From Rhodoferax sp. (GTDB lineage Bacteria > Pseudomonadota > Gammaproteobacteria > Burkholderiales > Burkholderiaceae_C), in the NCBI RefSeq assembly GCF_025354435.1, contig NZ_JANXMU010000007.1:107667-171666 (forward strand): a stretch of DNA of 64,000 bases, read 5' to 3'. Shown here in pieces: positions 48,134-56,859 of the stretch. Both the position numbers and the translations under genes were made by a program. Below the pieces are notes generated by a model, which was given only the letters and a program-made list of their open reading frames with translations, had not been told where the DNA came from and ran no database searches. Every line of letters begins with the position of its first letter. Position 1 is the stretch's first letter.

Positions 48134-48151
48134 ATTACTAATATTAGTAAT
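48134..48151. promoter_or_regulatory. Perfect 18 bp palindrome, candidate LacI operator
   Basis: ATTACTAATATTAGTAAT lies between the LacI gene and the ytfQ-like gene, about 100 bp before the ATG. Its perfect even symmetry and position fit a LacI-family operator overlapping the transporter promoter. Confidence 0.65.
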
Positions 48152-48250
48152 AACACCAATGAAACAATGCAGGTTCATTCATACCATGCGTTGTCTTCAT
48201 TCGATTGACCGTTTGGAGACTCTGTTTAACCACACAAAAAAAGAGGCTCC

Positions 48251-49219
48251 ATGCGCTCCAACTTCACCCTTCTGGCCCTGGCTCTGGCCGCCACCTATTT
48301 CTCTGGCGCAGCCGCTGCAGACGCACCCAAGGTAGCCCAGAAAGCCGCCTACAAAGTCGGCTTTGCCCAAACCGAAAGCAACAACCCCTGGCGCCTGGCC
48401 GAAACCAAGAGCTTCCAGGACGTGGCAGCCTCTTGCGGCTGGCAAGTCATCTTTACCGACGCGGGAGGTTCTGCCGCCAAGCAGGTGGCTGACATTGATT
48501 CGCTGATTGCCCAAAAGGTCGATCTGCTGGTGTTCCCACCGCGCGAAGACAAGCCGCTGATCCCGGCCGTGATGAAGGCAAAAAAGGCGGGCATCCCGGT
48601 GATCCTGGTCGACCGCGATGTGGACCACAAGTTGGCCAAGCCCGGCGTGGACTACATCACTTTCATTGGCTCGGACTTCATCGACCAGGGCCGCCGCGCA
48701 GCCGATGCACTGGTGAAAGCCACCGGTGGCAAAGCCAACATCATCGAGCTGGAAGGCAGCACCGGCGCGTCCGCCGCCACCGACCGCAAGAAGGGTTTTG
48801 ACGCCGAAATCGCCAAGCACCCCGGCATGAAGATCGTGGCCTCGCAGTCTGGCGACTTCAACCGCGACAAGGGCCGCCAACTGGCGCAAACCCTGCTGCA
48901 AGCCCACCCCGAAGCCAACGCCGTCTACGGCCACAACGACGAAATGGCCGTGGGCGCCATCACCGCCATCGAAGCCGCAGGCAAGGTACCTGGCAAGGAT
49001 ATTTTTGTGGTCTCCATCGACGGCCAGCGCAACGCCCTAGATGCCATCATCGCGGGCAAGATGGTCGCCACCGTGCAATCCTCGCCCTACTTTGGCGGCA
49101 TCAGTTGCAAGATTGCCCAGGCCTCGGCCAAGGGTGAAAAGATCCCTGCCTGGGTGAAGGTAGAAGACAAGATCTACGACATCAGCAACGCCGCAAAAGA
49201 CATCGCCGAAGGCTTCTAA
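48251..49219 (+). CDS. ytfQ: Furanose ABC transporter binding protein (YtfQ-like)
   Basis: The 322-residue periplasmic sugar-binding protein has a signal peptide (about 1-23, ending SGAAAA). The segments VGFAQTESNNPWRLAETKS, ELEGSTGASAATDRKKGFD, IVASQSGDFNRDKG, YGHNDEMAVGAI and PGKDIFVVSIDG match E. coli YtfQ closely from memory. YtfQ binds galactofuranose; related proteins may prefer arabinofuranose or other sugars. The gene is followed by a GC-rich hairpin before the ATPase gene. Confidence 0.88.
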   Translation: MRSNFTLLALALAATYFSGAAAADAPKVAQKAAYKVGFAQTESNNPWRLAETKSFQDVAASCGWQVIFTDAGGSAAKQVADIDSLIAQKVDLLVFPPREDKPLIPAVMKAKKAGIPVILVDRDVDHKLAKPGVDYITFIGSDFIDQGRRAADALVKATGGKANIIELEGSTGASAATDRKKGFDAEIAKHPGMKIVASQSGDFNRDKGRQLAQTLLQAHPEANAVYGHNDEMAVGAITAIEAAGKVPGKDIFVVSIDGQRNALDAIIAGKMVATVQSSPYFGGISCKIAQASAKGEKIPAWVKVEDKIYDISNAAKDIAEGF

Positions 49220-49241
49220 CCCCGCCTTGCTCCTAGCCAGT

Positions 49242-49268
49242 GGGTGCGCGGCGCAATACCGCGCACCC
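49242..49268. other. GC-rich hairpin between ytfQ- and ytfR-like genes
   Basis: GGGTGCGCGG (49242-49251) and CCGCGCACCC (49259-49268) form a perfect 10 bp stem with a 7 bp loop. It lacks a T-tract, so it may stabilise the upstream mRNA and give higher binding-protein levels rather than terminate. Confidence 0.55.
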
Positions 49269-49301
49269 TGCGAAGTTGTCTTCACCCAGGAAGTTGAATC
49301 T

Positions 49302-50849
49302 GTGTCTATCGCCTCTGCGCCGCTGCTGTCCATGCAGGGCATTTCCAAATATTTTGCGGGCGTACCGGCCTTACGCGATGCCTCTCTGGGCCTGCAGGCC
49401 GGTGAGGTGCACGCCCTGATCGGCCAGAACGGCGCGGGCAAATCCACCATGATCAAGGTGATGACGGGGGCCTACACCCTGGACGGCCCGCAGGACGCGG
49501 GCCGCATCCAGTTTGAGGGCCGGGACGTCCACTTCAAGTCGCCCAAACAAGCCCGCGAAAACGGCATCAACACCATCTACCAGGAGATCAACCTGGTGCC
49601 CTTTGCCTCGGTGGCGGAAAACATTTTTCTAGGTCGCGAACCCAGGCGCCTGGGCCTGATCGACTGGCCACGCATCCACCGCGAGGCGCAGCAGGCCGTG
49701 GCATCGGTCGGCCTGTCGGTCGATGTACGCCAGCCGGTCTCCAGCCTGTCCACCGCCGCCCAGCAAATGGTGGCAATTGCGCGTGCCGTGTCGGTCGATG
49801 CCAAGCTGGTCATCATGGACGAGTCCACCTCCAGCCTGGACGACCGCGAAGTCGAGCTGCTGTTTGGCGTGATCCGCCAACTCAAGGCCGATGGCCGCAC
49901 CGTCGTGTTTGTATCCCACCGGCTGGACGAGCTCTACGCCATTTGCGACCGCGTCACCGTGATGCGCGACGGCCAGACAGTACACGTGTCCCCCATGGCC
50001 GCCATCTCCAAGCTGGACCTGGTGACCACCATGCTGGGCAAAGAACTATCGGCCGCGCACCGCTCTGGCGCTGCCCGTACACCCATTGCCCACCAGACCC
50101 CGCTGTTGCAAGCCCAGGCCCTGCAAGCCGCACCCAAACTGCGTGGCATCTCGCTGGATGTGCAGGCGGGCGAAACCGTCGGCCTGGCCGGGCTGCTGGG
50201 CTCGGGCCGCACGGAAACCATGCGCCTGCTGTTCGGTGCCGACCAGCCCGACGGCGGCACGCTGCGCTTCAACGGCCAGGCCGTGGCTTTCCACGCACCG
50301 GCCGATGCCATCGCCCAGGGCATTGCCTACCTGTCGGAAGACCGCAAGATCGAAGCCATCTTCCCTGAGCTGTCGGTGCGCGAAAACATGACCATGGTGC
50401 TGCTGCCGCAACTGGCCCAGCTGGGCATCGTCAACCGGGCGACGCAGATGCAAGTGGTAGACCGCTTCATCGCCCAGCTCGGCATCAAGACCTCTGGGCC
50501 TGAGCAACCCATCAAGGAACTCTCCGGCGGCAACCAGCAAAAAGTGCTGCTGGCGCGCTGGCTGGCGCTGTCGCCCCGGCTGCTACTGCTGGACGAGCCC
50601 ACGCGCGGCATTGACGTGGGGGCCAAGGCCGATATCGCCAACCTGGTCCACGCACTGGCCGCCAAGGGCATGGGCATTTTGATGTCGGCCAGCGAGCTGG
50701 AAGAACTGGTCAGCATGGGCGACCGCGTGGTGGTGCTGCGCGACGGCAGCAGCATTGCCGAGATCAGCGGCGATGCCCTGAGCGAGCAGTCCATCATGGC
50801 CGCGATTGCCGAAGGCCGCAGTACCCTGGGGGCCGCCGCCCATGGATAA
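49302..50849 (+). CDS. ytfR: Furanose ABC transporter ATPase, two nucleotide-binding domains (YtfR-like)
   Basis: The 515-residue sugar importer ATPase has two fused ABC domains. The first has GQNGAGKST, LSTAAQQMV as signature, and VIMDESTSSLD. The second has a degenerate P-loop (GLLGSGRTE) and the intact signature LSGGNQQKV with LLLLDEPTRGID. This asymmetry is normal for RbsA/YtfR proteins. GTG 49302 was chosen because AGGAAG lies 9 bp upstream; a longer form from 49227 would start in the hairpin region. Its end overlaps the next gene by 8 bp. Confidence 0.9.
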   Translation: MSIASAPLLSMQGISKYFAGVPALRDASLGLQAGEVHALIGQNGAGKSTMIKVMTGAYTLDGPQDAGRIQFEGRDVHFKSPKQARENGINTIYQEINLVPFASVAENIFLGREPRRLGLIDWPRIHREAQQAVASVGLSVDVRQPVSSLSTAAQQMVAIARAVSVDAKLVIMDESTSSLDDREVELLFGVIRQLKADGRTVVFVSHRLDELYAICDRVTVMRDGQTVHVSPMAAISKLDLVTTMLGKELSAAHRSGAARTPIAHQTPLLQAQALQAAPKLRGISLDVQAGETVGLAGLLGSGRTETMRLLFGADQPDGGTLRFNGQAVAFHAPADAIAQGIAYLSEDRKIEAIFPELSVRENMTMVLLPQLAQLGIVNRATQMQVVDRFIAQLGIKTSGPEQPIKELSGGNQQKVLLARWLALSPRLLLLDEPTRGIDVGAKADIANLVHALAAKGMGILMSASELEELVSMGDRVVVLRDGSSIAEISGDALSEQSIMAAIAEGRSTLGAAAHG

Positions 50850-51786
50850 GCTCAAAACCGGCCTTCAACACGGGCTGAAAAACGGCGGTGCCTTGCTGGC
50901 ACTGGCACTGCTGGTGGCATTCAACCTGGTGTTCACCGAGAGCTTTCTCTCACTGCAAACCCTGAACGTCAATCTCACCCAGGTCACCACCATCGTGATC
51001 GTTGGCGTGGGCATGACGCTGGTGATCGCCACCGGCGGCATCGACCTGTCGGTCGGCGCGCTGATGGCAATTGCGGGCACCCTGGCCCCGTTGATCTTCC
51101 AGGCCCTGCCCGGCCCACTGGGTTTGGCGCTGGGCATCGCCGTGCCGATCTTGGTGGCGGCGGCCTGCGGCTGCTTCAATGGCTGGCTGGTGACCAGTTT
51201 CAACATCCAGCCCATTGTGGCCACCCTGGTGCTTTTCATCGCTGGGCGCGGCGTGGCGCAGGTGCTAACCAATGGCAACTTGCTGGCCTTTGCCAACGAC
51301 GGTTTTGCTGTGCTGGGCAAGGGCAAGCTGCTGGGCGTGCCGGTGCAGGTGCTGCTGATGCTGGCCATCGTGCTGGCCGCGTCCTGGATGCTGCGGTGCA
51401 CCGTGTTTGGCCGCTTCATCGTCGCCACCGGGGCGAATGCCCGGGCCGCGCACCTGTCCGGCATACCGGCGGCGCGCATCAAGGTGGCGGTGTACGCCCT
51501 GTGCGGTGCGCTCGCGGGGCTGGCCGGGCTGATCACGGTGTCGATCAACGCCTCATCCGATGCCAACCAGAACGGCCTGGGCATGGAGCTGGATGCGATT
51601 GCCGCCACCGCCGTGGGCGGCACGCTGCTGGCGGGTGGGCGGGCCAACATCTTTGGCACGCTGGTCGGCGCGCTGATCATCCAGTTGATGCGCTACACCT
51701 TGCTGGCGCACGGCGTGCCCGACGCAGCCGCCATGCTGGCCAAGGCCGCCATCATCGTCGTCGCCGTATGGGTGCAAAAGAAATGA
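50842..51786 (+). CDS. ytfT: Furanose ABC transporter permease 1 (YtfT-like)
   Basis: This 314-residue inner-membrane permease of the RbsC family has about ten hydrophobic segments. TLVIATGGIDLSVGALMAIAG is the conserved family segment, and the coupling region includes SGIPAARIKVAVYALCG. ATG 50842 overlaps the ATPase stop by 8 bp and trims a poorly supported N-terminal extension. Two different permeases in a row match the E. coli ytfQRT-yjfF arrangement. Confidence 0.88.
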   Translation: MDKLKTGLQHGLKNGGALLALALLVAFNLVFTESFLSLQTLNVNLTQVTTIVIVGVGMTLVIATGGIDLSVGALMAIAGTLAPLIFQALPGPLGLALGIAVPILVAAACGCFNGWLVTSFNIQPIVATLVLFIAGRGVAQVLTNGNLLAFANDGFAVLGKGKLLGVPVQVLLMLAIVLAASWMLRCTVFGRFIVATGANARAAHLSGIPAARIKVAVYALCGALAGLAGLITVSINASSDANQNGLGMELDAIAATAVGGTLLAGGRANIFGTLVGALIIQLMRYTLLAHGVPDAAAMLAKAAIIVVAVWVQKK

Positions 51787-52727
51787 TAAAAAACAAAGAA
51801 CTCTTAGGTGTCTCCACCGCCGTCATCCTGCTCATGCTGCTGGGCGCGCTGCGCTACGAGAACTTCTTCAGCGCCTACAACTTGCTGGAATTTGGCCGCT
51901 ACAACACCATGTTCGCGCTGATCTCCATCGGCATGGCGTTTGTGATCATGGCTGGTGGGATTGACCTGTCGGTGGGCACCGTCGCCGCGCTGGCCTCGGT
52001 GGTGTCGGCCCTGGTGTCGCCGTACAACGCGCTAGGCGCGGTGCTGGCCGGCACGCTGGCAGGCACGCTATGCGGCTGCATCAACGGGCTGATGGTGTCG
52101 CGCCTGCGCATCCAGCCCTTCATTGCCACCCTGGCCATGACGCTGGCGGCCCACGGCCTGGCGCTGCTGCTGGCGGACAACCAGGCGGTGTCCCCGTCGT
52201 ACGACACCAGCTTCACCGAGGTCGGCCAGGGCGACCGGCTGGGCGTGCCGGTGCCCATGTGGATTTTGCTGGTGATGCTGGCGCTAGCCGGGGTGGCGCA
52301 TGTCTACACCGCGTTTGGCCGCCACACGTTGGCCATCGGCGGCAGCGAAGAAGCCGCCAAGTTGATGGGGCTGAACGTGCACAAAAACCTGCTGCTGGTC
52401 TACGCGCTGTCGGGCACGCTGGCCGGGCTGGCGGGCGTGCTGCTGGCGGACCAGGGCTCAGGCCAGCCCAACGAGGGCATGGGCTGGGATCTGTTTGCCA
52501 TCTCGGCGGTGGTGGTGGGCGGCACGTTGCTCAGTGGCGGCGCGGGCTCCATTGCCGCCACCATGGTCGGCGTGGTGCTGCTGGGGTTGGTGTTCAACCT
52601 GCTGAATTTTGAGAACGGGCTAGGCCAGTTCACCCTGTCGTCGTACTGGCAGTCGGTGGTGCGCGGCGTGTTCTTGTTGGTCGTGGTGCTGATCCAGGCC
52701 CATGTGTTGAAAAAGAGAGGCCGCTGA
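51783..52727 (+). CDS. yjfF: Furanose ABC transporter permease 2 (YjfF-like)
   Basis: The second RbsC-family permease has 314 residues and carries FVIMAGGIDLSVGTVAALAS, IQPFIATLAMTLAAHG and TLAIGGSEEAAKLMGLNV. Its ATG overlaps the stop of permease 1 (ATGA), and its own stop overlaps the ATG of the dioxygenase gene (TGATG). The two permeases probably form a heterodimeric channel. Confidence 0.88.
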   Translation: MIKNKELLGVSTAVILLMLLGALRYENFFSAYNLLEFGRYNTMFALISIGMAFVIMAGGIDLSVGTVAALASVVSALVSPYNALGAVLAGTLAGTLCGCINGLMVSRLRIQPFIATLAMTLAAHGLALLLADNQAVSPSYDTSFTEVGQGDRLGVPVPMWILLVMLALAGVAHVYTAFGRHTLAIGGSEEAAKLMGLNVHKNLLLVYALSGTLAGLAGVLLADQGSGQPNEGMGWDLFAISAVVVGGTLLSGGAGSIAATMVGVVLLGLVFNLLNFENGLGQFTLSSYWQSVVRGVFLLVVVLIQAHVLKKRGR

Positions 52728-53515
52728 TGCGCTTGACCCCCACCGAAATCGACACCCACGTCGAAACCTTCAACCGCGACGGCATGGTCATGCTGCGCGG
52801 CCACTTTGCCCCCGATGTGCTGGCCGCCTGGCGCACGGCATTTGCGCCCCTGCTGGCCGCGCATATCGAGAAGGAAAAAGACGCGCCCAACCGGGGCAGC
52901 CACCGGCACTACGTTACCCTGCCCTTCAGCGGCCTGTTTGCCGACCCGGCCATCCACGCCGACCCGGACGTGCTGGCCATCGTGGAGCGCGTTGCCGGGG
53001 CCAACCCGGTGCTCTGCCAGCTGGCCACCGACACGCCGCTGCGCGGCTCCGACTACCAACCCTGGCACCGCGACACCCCGCCGCTGTTCGAGGAATGGGG
53101 ACGCGAAACCCCGGCCTTCCAGCTGGCCGTCAACTTCGCCCTGTGCGAAGTAACCCCCGACAACGGCCCGCTGGAAACCACGCTGGGCACCCATTTATTA
53201 GAAAGAAATCAGGCTCTAGCCCAGATAGAGTCTACGCAAGCAGCTATACAAAGTGTAGTGATGGGACTGGGCGACGTACTGATCCGCGATGTGCGCCAAA
53301 TCCACCGGGGCACGCCCAACCGCACCGACCAGCCCCGGCCCATGGTGGTGCTGGGCTACAGCCGCCGCTGGCTGCACCGGCCCGAGGTAAATATCCGCGT
53401 GCCGCAACACACCTGGGACCACTTGCCCCCGCGCAGCCAGCAGTTGCTGCGCTTCAACCCCATCGTGGCCGACGGCGATGCACCGCTGGACAACTACCGC
53501 CAGTTTGCCTACTGA
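52727..53515 (+). CDS. Phytanoyl-CoA dioxygenase-family Fe(II)/2-oxoglutarate oxygenase
   Basis: The 262-residue protein has the iron-binding triad of the PhyH family: His114 and Asp116 in PWHRDTPP, and the distal His193 in VRQIHRGTPN, with an Arg about ten residues later for 2-oxoglutarate. It starts inside the stop codon of the YjfF-like permease gene (TGATG), so its translation is tied to the sugar importer. It therefore probably oxidises the imported sugar or a derivative, but no substrate is known. A copy of the dispersed palindromic repeat lies in frame at about residues 160-178, between the metal ligands. Confidence 0.85.
   Translation: MRLTPTEIDTHVETFNRDGMVMLRGHFAPDVLAAWRTAFAPLLAAHIEKEKDAPNRGSHRHYVTLPFSGLFADPAIHADPDVLAIVERVAGANPVLCQLATDTPLRGSDYQPWHRDTPPLFEEWGRETPAFQLAVNFALCEVTPDNGPLETTLGTHLLERNQALAQIESTQAAIQSVVMGLGDVLIRDVRQIHRGTPNRTDQPRPMVVLGYSRRWLHRPEVNIRVPQHTWDHLPPRSQQLLRFNPIVADGDAPLDNYRQFAY
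53206..53259. repeat. In-frame palindromic repeat copy inside the dioxygenase gene (copy 11)
   Basis: Sense-oriented: CAGGCTCTAGCCCAGATAG ... TCTACGCAAGCAGCTATAC ... AGTGTAG. The order of elements (GGCTCTAGC, CTACGCAAGCAGCTAT) matches intergenic copies such as 58353-58420. The frame is kept and gives a peptide around NQALAQIESTQAAIQS, with the QAA core in the same frame as the coaBC and DUF455 copies. Confidence 0.75.
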
Positions 53516-53518
53516 GCC

Positions 53519-54448
53519 ATGCACGACACCCCCGATCTGGTGTGGCTGCACGCGGGCAACACCCACCTGGCACTGGCCCCGGCCATTGGCGGTGCCATCG
53601 CGGCGCTCTACACGCTGGACCAGCACAGCCCGCTAACGGACCCGCCCGATGCCTTCCACTGGCTGCGCCCGGCCACCGCCGCGGCCCTGCAGGCCCGCGA
53701 CCCGCTGCGCATGGCCAGCTTTCCACTGGTGCCCTGGTGCAACCGTATCCGCGATGGCCAGGCGCAGGCGCTGGGCCACCGCCTGGCCCTGCCCAACGCG
53801 GGCGGCAAGGAGCACGCCCTGCACGGCCTGGGCTGGCAGGCCGCGTGGACGGTGCTGGACGCCACGGCCAGCACCGTGGCGCTGGAATTTACCCACCCTG
53901 GCGGTGCCTGGCCCTGGGCCTTCACGGCGCGGCAGCAGTTCCATTTGACGGCCCAAGGCCTGCACTGCACGCTATCGCTGCGCAACGACGGCACGGCCCC
54001 CATGCCCGCCGCGCTGGGCCACCACCCCTACTTTCCCCACCGCCCCGGCACCCGGCTGCGCTGTACCGTACAGGCCATGTGGGAGTCGGATGCCGACCTA
54101 CTGCCGCTGCGCCTGGGCCAGCCCGATTTTTTGCCCGCACTGCGCCAGGGCATGGCGCTGGACGCGCTGGACCTGGACAACAACTTCACCGGCTGGGACC
54201 GCCGGTTTGCCATCACCTGGCCCGCCCAGGCCCGGCAGCTGACGCTGGAGGCCGATGCGCCCCTGGACTACTTCGTGCTGTTTTGCCCGCGCGGGGCCGA
54301 CCACTTTTGCGCCGAGCCGGTCAGCAACTGCACCGACTGGCTGAATCATGGCAGCGGGCCTGAAGTGGGTGGCAGCACACTGGAGGCCGGGGCCACACTG
54401 GCCTGCGGTTTCCGCCTGGCCTGGACGGATCTGGGCCCACCTGGATAA
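53519..54448 (+). CDS. Aldose 1-epimerase family protein
   Basis: The 309-residue GalM-like protein has a substrate-binding arginine in PLVPWCNRIRDG, the catalytic-type His segments LHGLGWQ and ALGHHPYF, and a late Glu-containing segment (CAEPVSNCTDWLN). It interconverts anomers of a sugar. Its ATG lies 3 bp after the dioxygenase stop, so it completes the operon and supports a sugar rather than a lipid substrate for the pathway. Confidence 0.88.
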   Translation: MHDTPDLVWLHAGNTHLALAPAIGGAIAALYTLDQHSPLTDPPDAFHWLRPATAAALQARDPLRMASFPLVPWCNRIRDGQAQALGHRLALPNAGGKEHALHGLGWQAAWTVLDATASTVALEFTHPGGAWPWAFTARQQFHLTAQGLHCTLSLRNDGTAPMPAALGHHPYFPHRPGTRLRCTVQAMWESDADLLPLRLGQPDFLPALRQGMALDALDLDNNFTGWDRRFAITWPAQARQLTLEADAPLDYFVLFCPRGADHFCAEPVSNCTDWLNHGSGPEVGGSTLEAGATLACGFRLAWTDLGPPG

Positions 54449-54472
54449 AGCACCCGCTCCGAGCACTATTTC

Positions 54473-56824
54473 TCAGGCCAAGGCCGCATCCGACCAGCCC
54501 ATGATGAATGCGCGGGCATGCGCCGCATCCATCGGCTTGGCAATCCAGTAACCCTGGGCCTGGGCGCAGCCCATGCGGCGCAGCTGTTCGAACTGGGCGG
54601 CGGTTTCCACGCCTTCAGCGGTGGTCTCCAGATGCAGGGCCTGGGCCAATTGGACGATGGTTTGCACAATCGCGGCGGCACTGCTGTCGCCATCGGCGGC
54701 ATCCAGAATACTGACAAATGAGCGGTCGATCTTGAGCTTGTCCAGCGGAAAACTACGCAGGTAGGCCAGGCTGGAATAGCCGGTACCAAAGTCGTCCAGC
54801 GCCACCCGCACGCCCTTCGCACGCAGCGCATGCAGCACCGCCAGCGCGGCTTGGCTGTCGTGCATCAGGGTGGACTCGGTGATTTCCAGCTCCAGCCGGG
54901 CGCTGGGCAGGCCGCTGTGCTGCAGGGCGTTGTCGACCACCGCCAGCACGTCGGCATTGCCAAACTGCACCGCCGATAGATTTACCGCCACGCGCAGATG
55001 CGCAGGCCAGCCCACCGCATCCACGCAAGCCTGGCGCAGCACCCAAGCCCCCAGCGGCACGATCAGCCCGCTTTCTTCGGCCACCGTGATGAATTCCAGC
55101 GGCGACACCAGCCCCCGCAGCGGATGCTGCCAGCGCACCAGCGCCTCAAAGCCCAGCAGCGCGCCGCTGGCCAGATCGACCTGCGGCTGGTAGTGCAGCA
55201 CAAATTCACCGCGCTGCAAGGCCTGGTCCAGGTCGCTCAGCACCGCCAGGTGCTGCTGGGCACGCAGGGCCAGAGCCGGGTCAAAAAACCGCAGCGTGTG
55301 GCGGCCGGCAGCCTTGGCGGCGTACAAGGCCATGTCGCTCACCTTCAGCAACTGCTCGGCGGTGTCGGCATCGACAGGCGCAAAGCCCACGCCGATGCTG
55401 GCGTGCACCGCGATACGGTGGCCGTTGGCCGTCCACGGCTGGGCCAGTACATCCTGCATCTGCGCGCCCAGCCGCTCGGCCTCGGGCCGCTCCAGCATGC
55501 CGGGCAGCAGCAGCGCAAACTCGTCGCCGCCCAGCCGGGCCAGCAAGGCCAAAGGGTCCAGCACCGACTGCAAACGCTGGGCGACTTCTTGCAGCAGCTG
55601 GTCGCCCACGGCTTGGCCCAGCGAGTCGTTGACGGTTTTGAAGTTGTCCAGGTCCAGCAGCAACAAGGTGCACGGCCCCGCAGAAGCGGCGGGCGCGAAA
55701 TAGCCTGCCAGCCGTTTGCCAAACTGGTAGCGGTTGGCCAGCCCGGTCAGGGTGTCGATATGCGCCAGGCGGGCCATTTCCAGCTCGCGCTGGCGGGCGG
55801 CGGTGATGTCCGAGCCCACGCCGCGCCAGCCTTGCCACTGGCCCGCACCGTCGTGCAAGGGCTTGGCGGTCAGCGACCACCACTGCAACTGCCCGGCCAC
55901 CCGCGCGGGTACCAACACGCCGCGAAACGGCTGCTACTGCGCCAGGCAGGCCTCTAACGCCCGGAACATCGCTGCGTGCGCGGGCACCATCTGTGGCGAC
56001 AGGGCCGCCAGCCGTTGCACCAGCGGCTGGCCCTGCAGGTCGGCCGAGGGCACGCCCATGGCCTGGGCCAGGCGCTGCGACACATGGCGCAGACAACCCA
56101 GGTGATCGGTCTCCCACAGCCAGTCGCTGGCGTGCTCTTCGAAGTCGTTCAGCAGCAGGCCGACGAGCTGCTTCTGGCTTTCGATCTCGGCCTCGAACTT
56201 CAGACCGTTCAGGAACATGCGCGAGGTGAGCAAGGTGGTGGTCCAGACCACCAGCGCGTAAAACGCCAGCAAGCCTGTCAGGTAGGTGTAGACCACTTCG
56301 GTCCGGGTGAAAAACAGCATCGCCAGCACGCCACACATGATGCAAGACCACAGCATGGCGGCCTGCGGCAGGCAGCTGTACATCCAGCTGCCCATGCCGA
56401 TGAAAGCGGCCAGTACCGCGGTGAGCAGCAGGCGGCCATCGCCATCGGCCGCGGTGTACAAATAGCTCGACATCGACACAAACGCCAGCGCCGATGCCGC
56501 AATACCCGTCACCAGCAGCCGCACCGTGCGCAGCGACACGGGCATCGATGGCGGCACCACCCGGCGCGCCCACCACAGCCAAGCATTGCCCAGCGCGATG
56601 GCCGACACCAGCAGCGTCCACCCCGCCAACGCCAGAGAGTCCACCTGGCCCCAGAACACACAGGCCAGCACCACTGCGCTGATCAGGTTGCCGATGCTGC
56701 TCATGGGCAGTTGCCGCACCACCGCATGGAACTGCCGACTACGGTAGATAGCCGCCTGCTCGGTAGAGGCGACAGGGTCGCGCCAACAGGCCAGCAGCCA
56801 GTCGGCAAACATAAACCTAGCCAT
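54473..56824 (-). pseudogene. Membrane PAS-GGDEF-EAL protein interrupted by one amber codon
   Basis: From ATG 56824 the frame runs 296 codons to TAG at 55934-55936 and then continues open in the same frame to 54473 (784 codons in all). The first part has about five membrane helices and a PAS-like region (WLWETDHLGCLRHVS). The second has the rest of the PAS domain, an intact GGDEF (LARLGGDEFALLL) and an intact EAL (GFEALVRW, DDFGTGYSSLAY). The codons around the stop are CAG-TAG-CAG, so one C-to-T change explains it. A soluble GGDEF-EAL fragment from an internal start could still be made. It could also be a sequencing error or a recent null allele. Confidence 0.85.
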
Positions 56825-56859
56825 GGACGTGGATCATGATGACCCAGTGTATACAGTTA

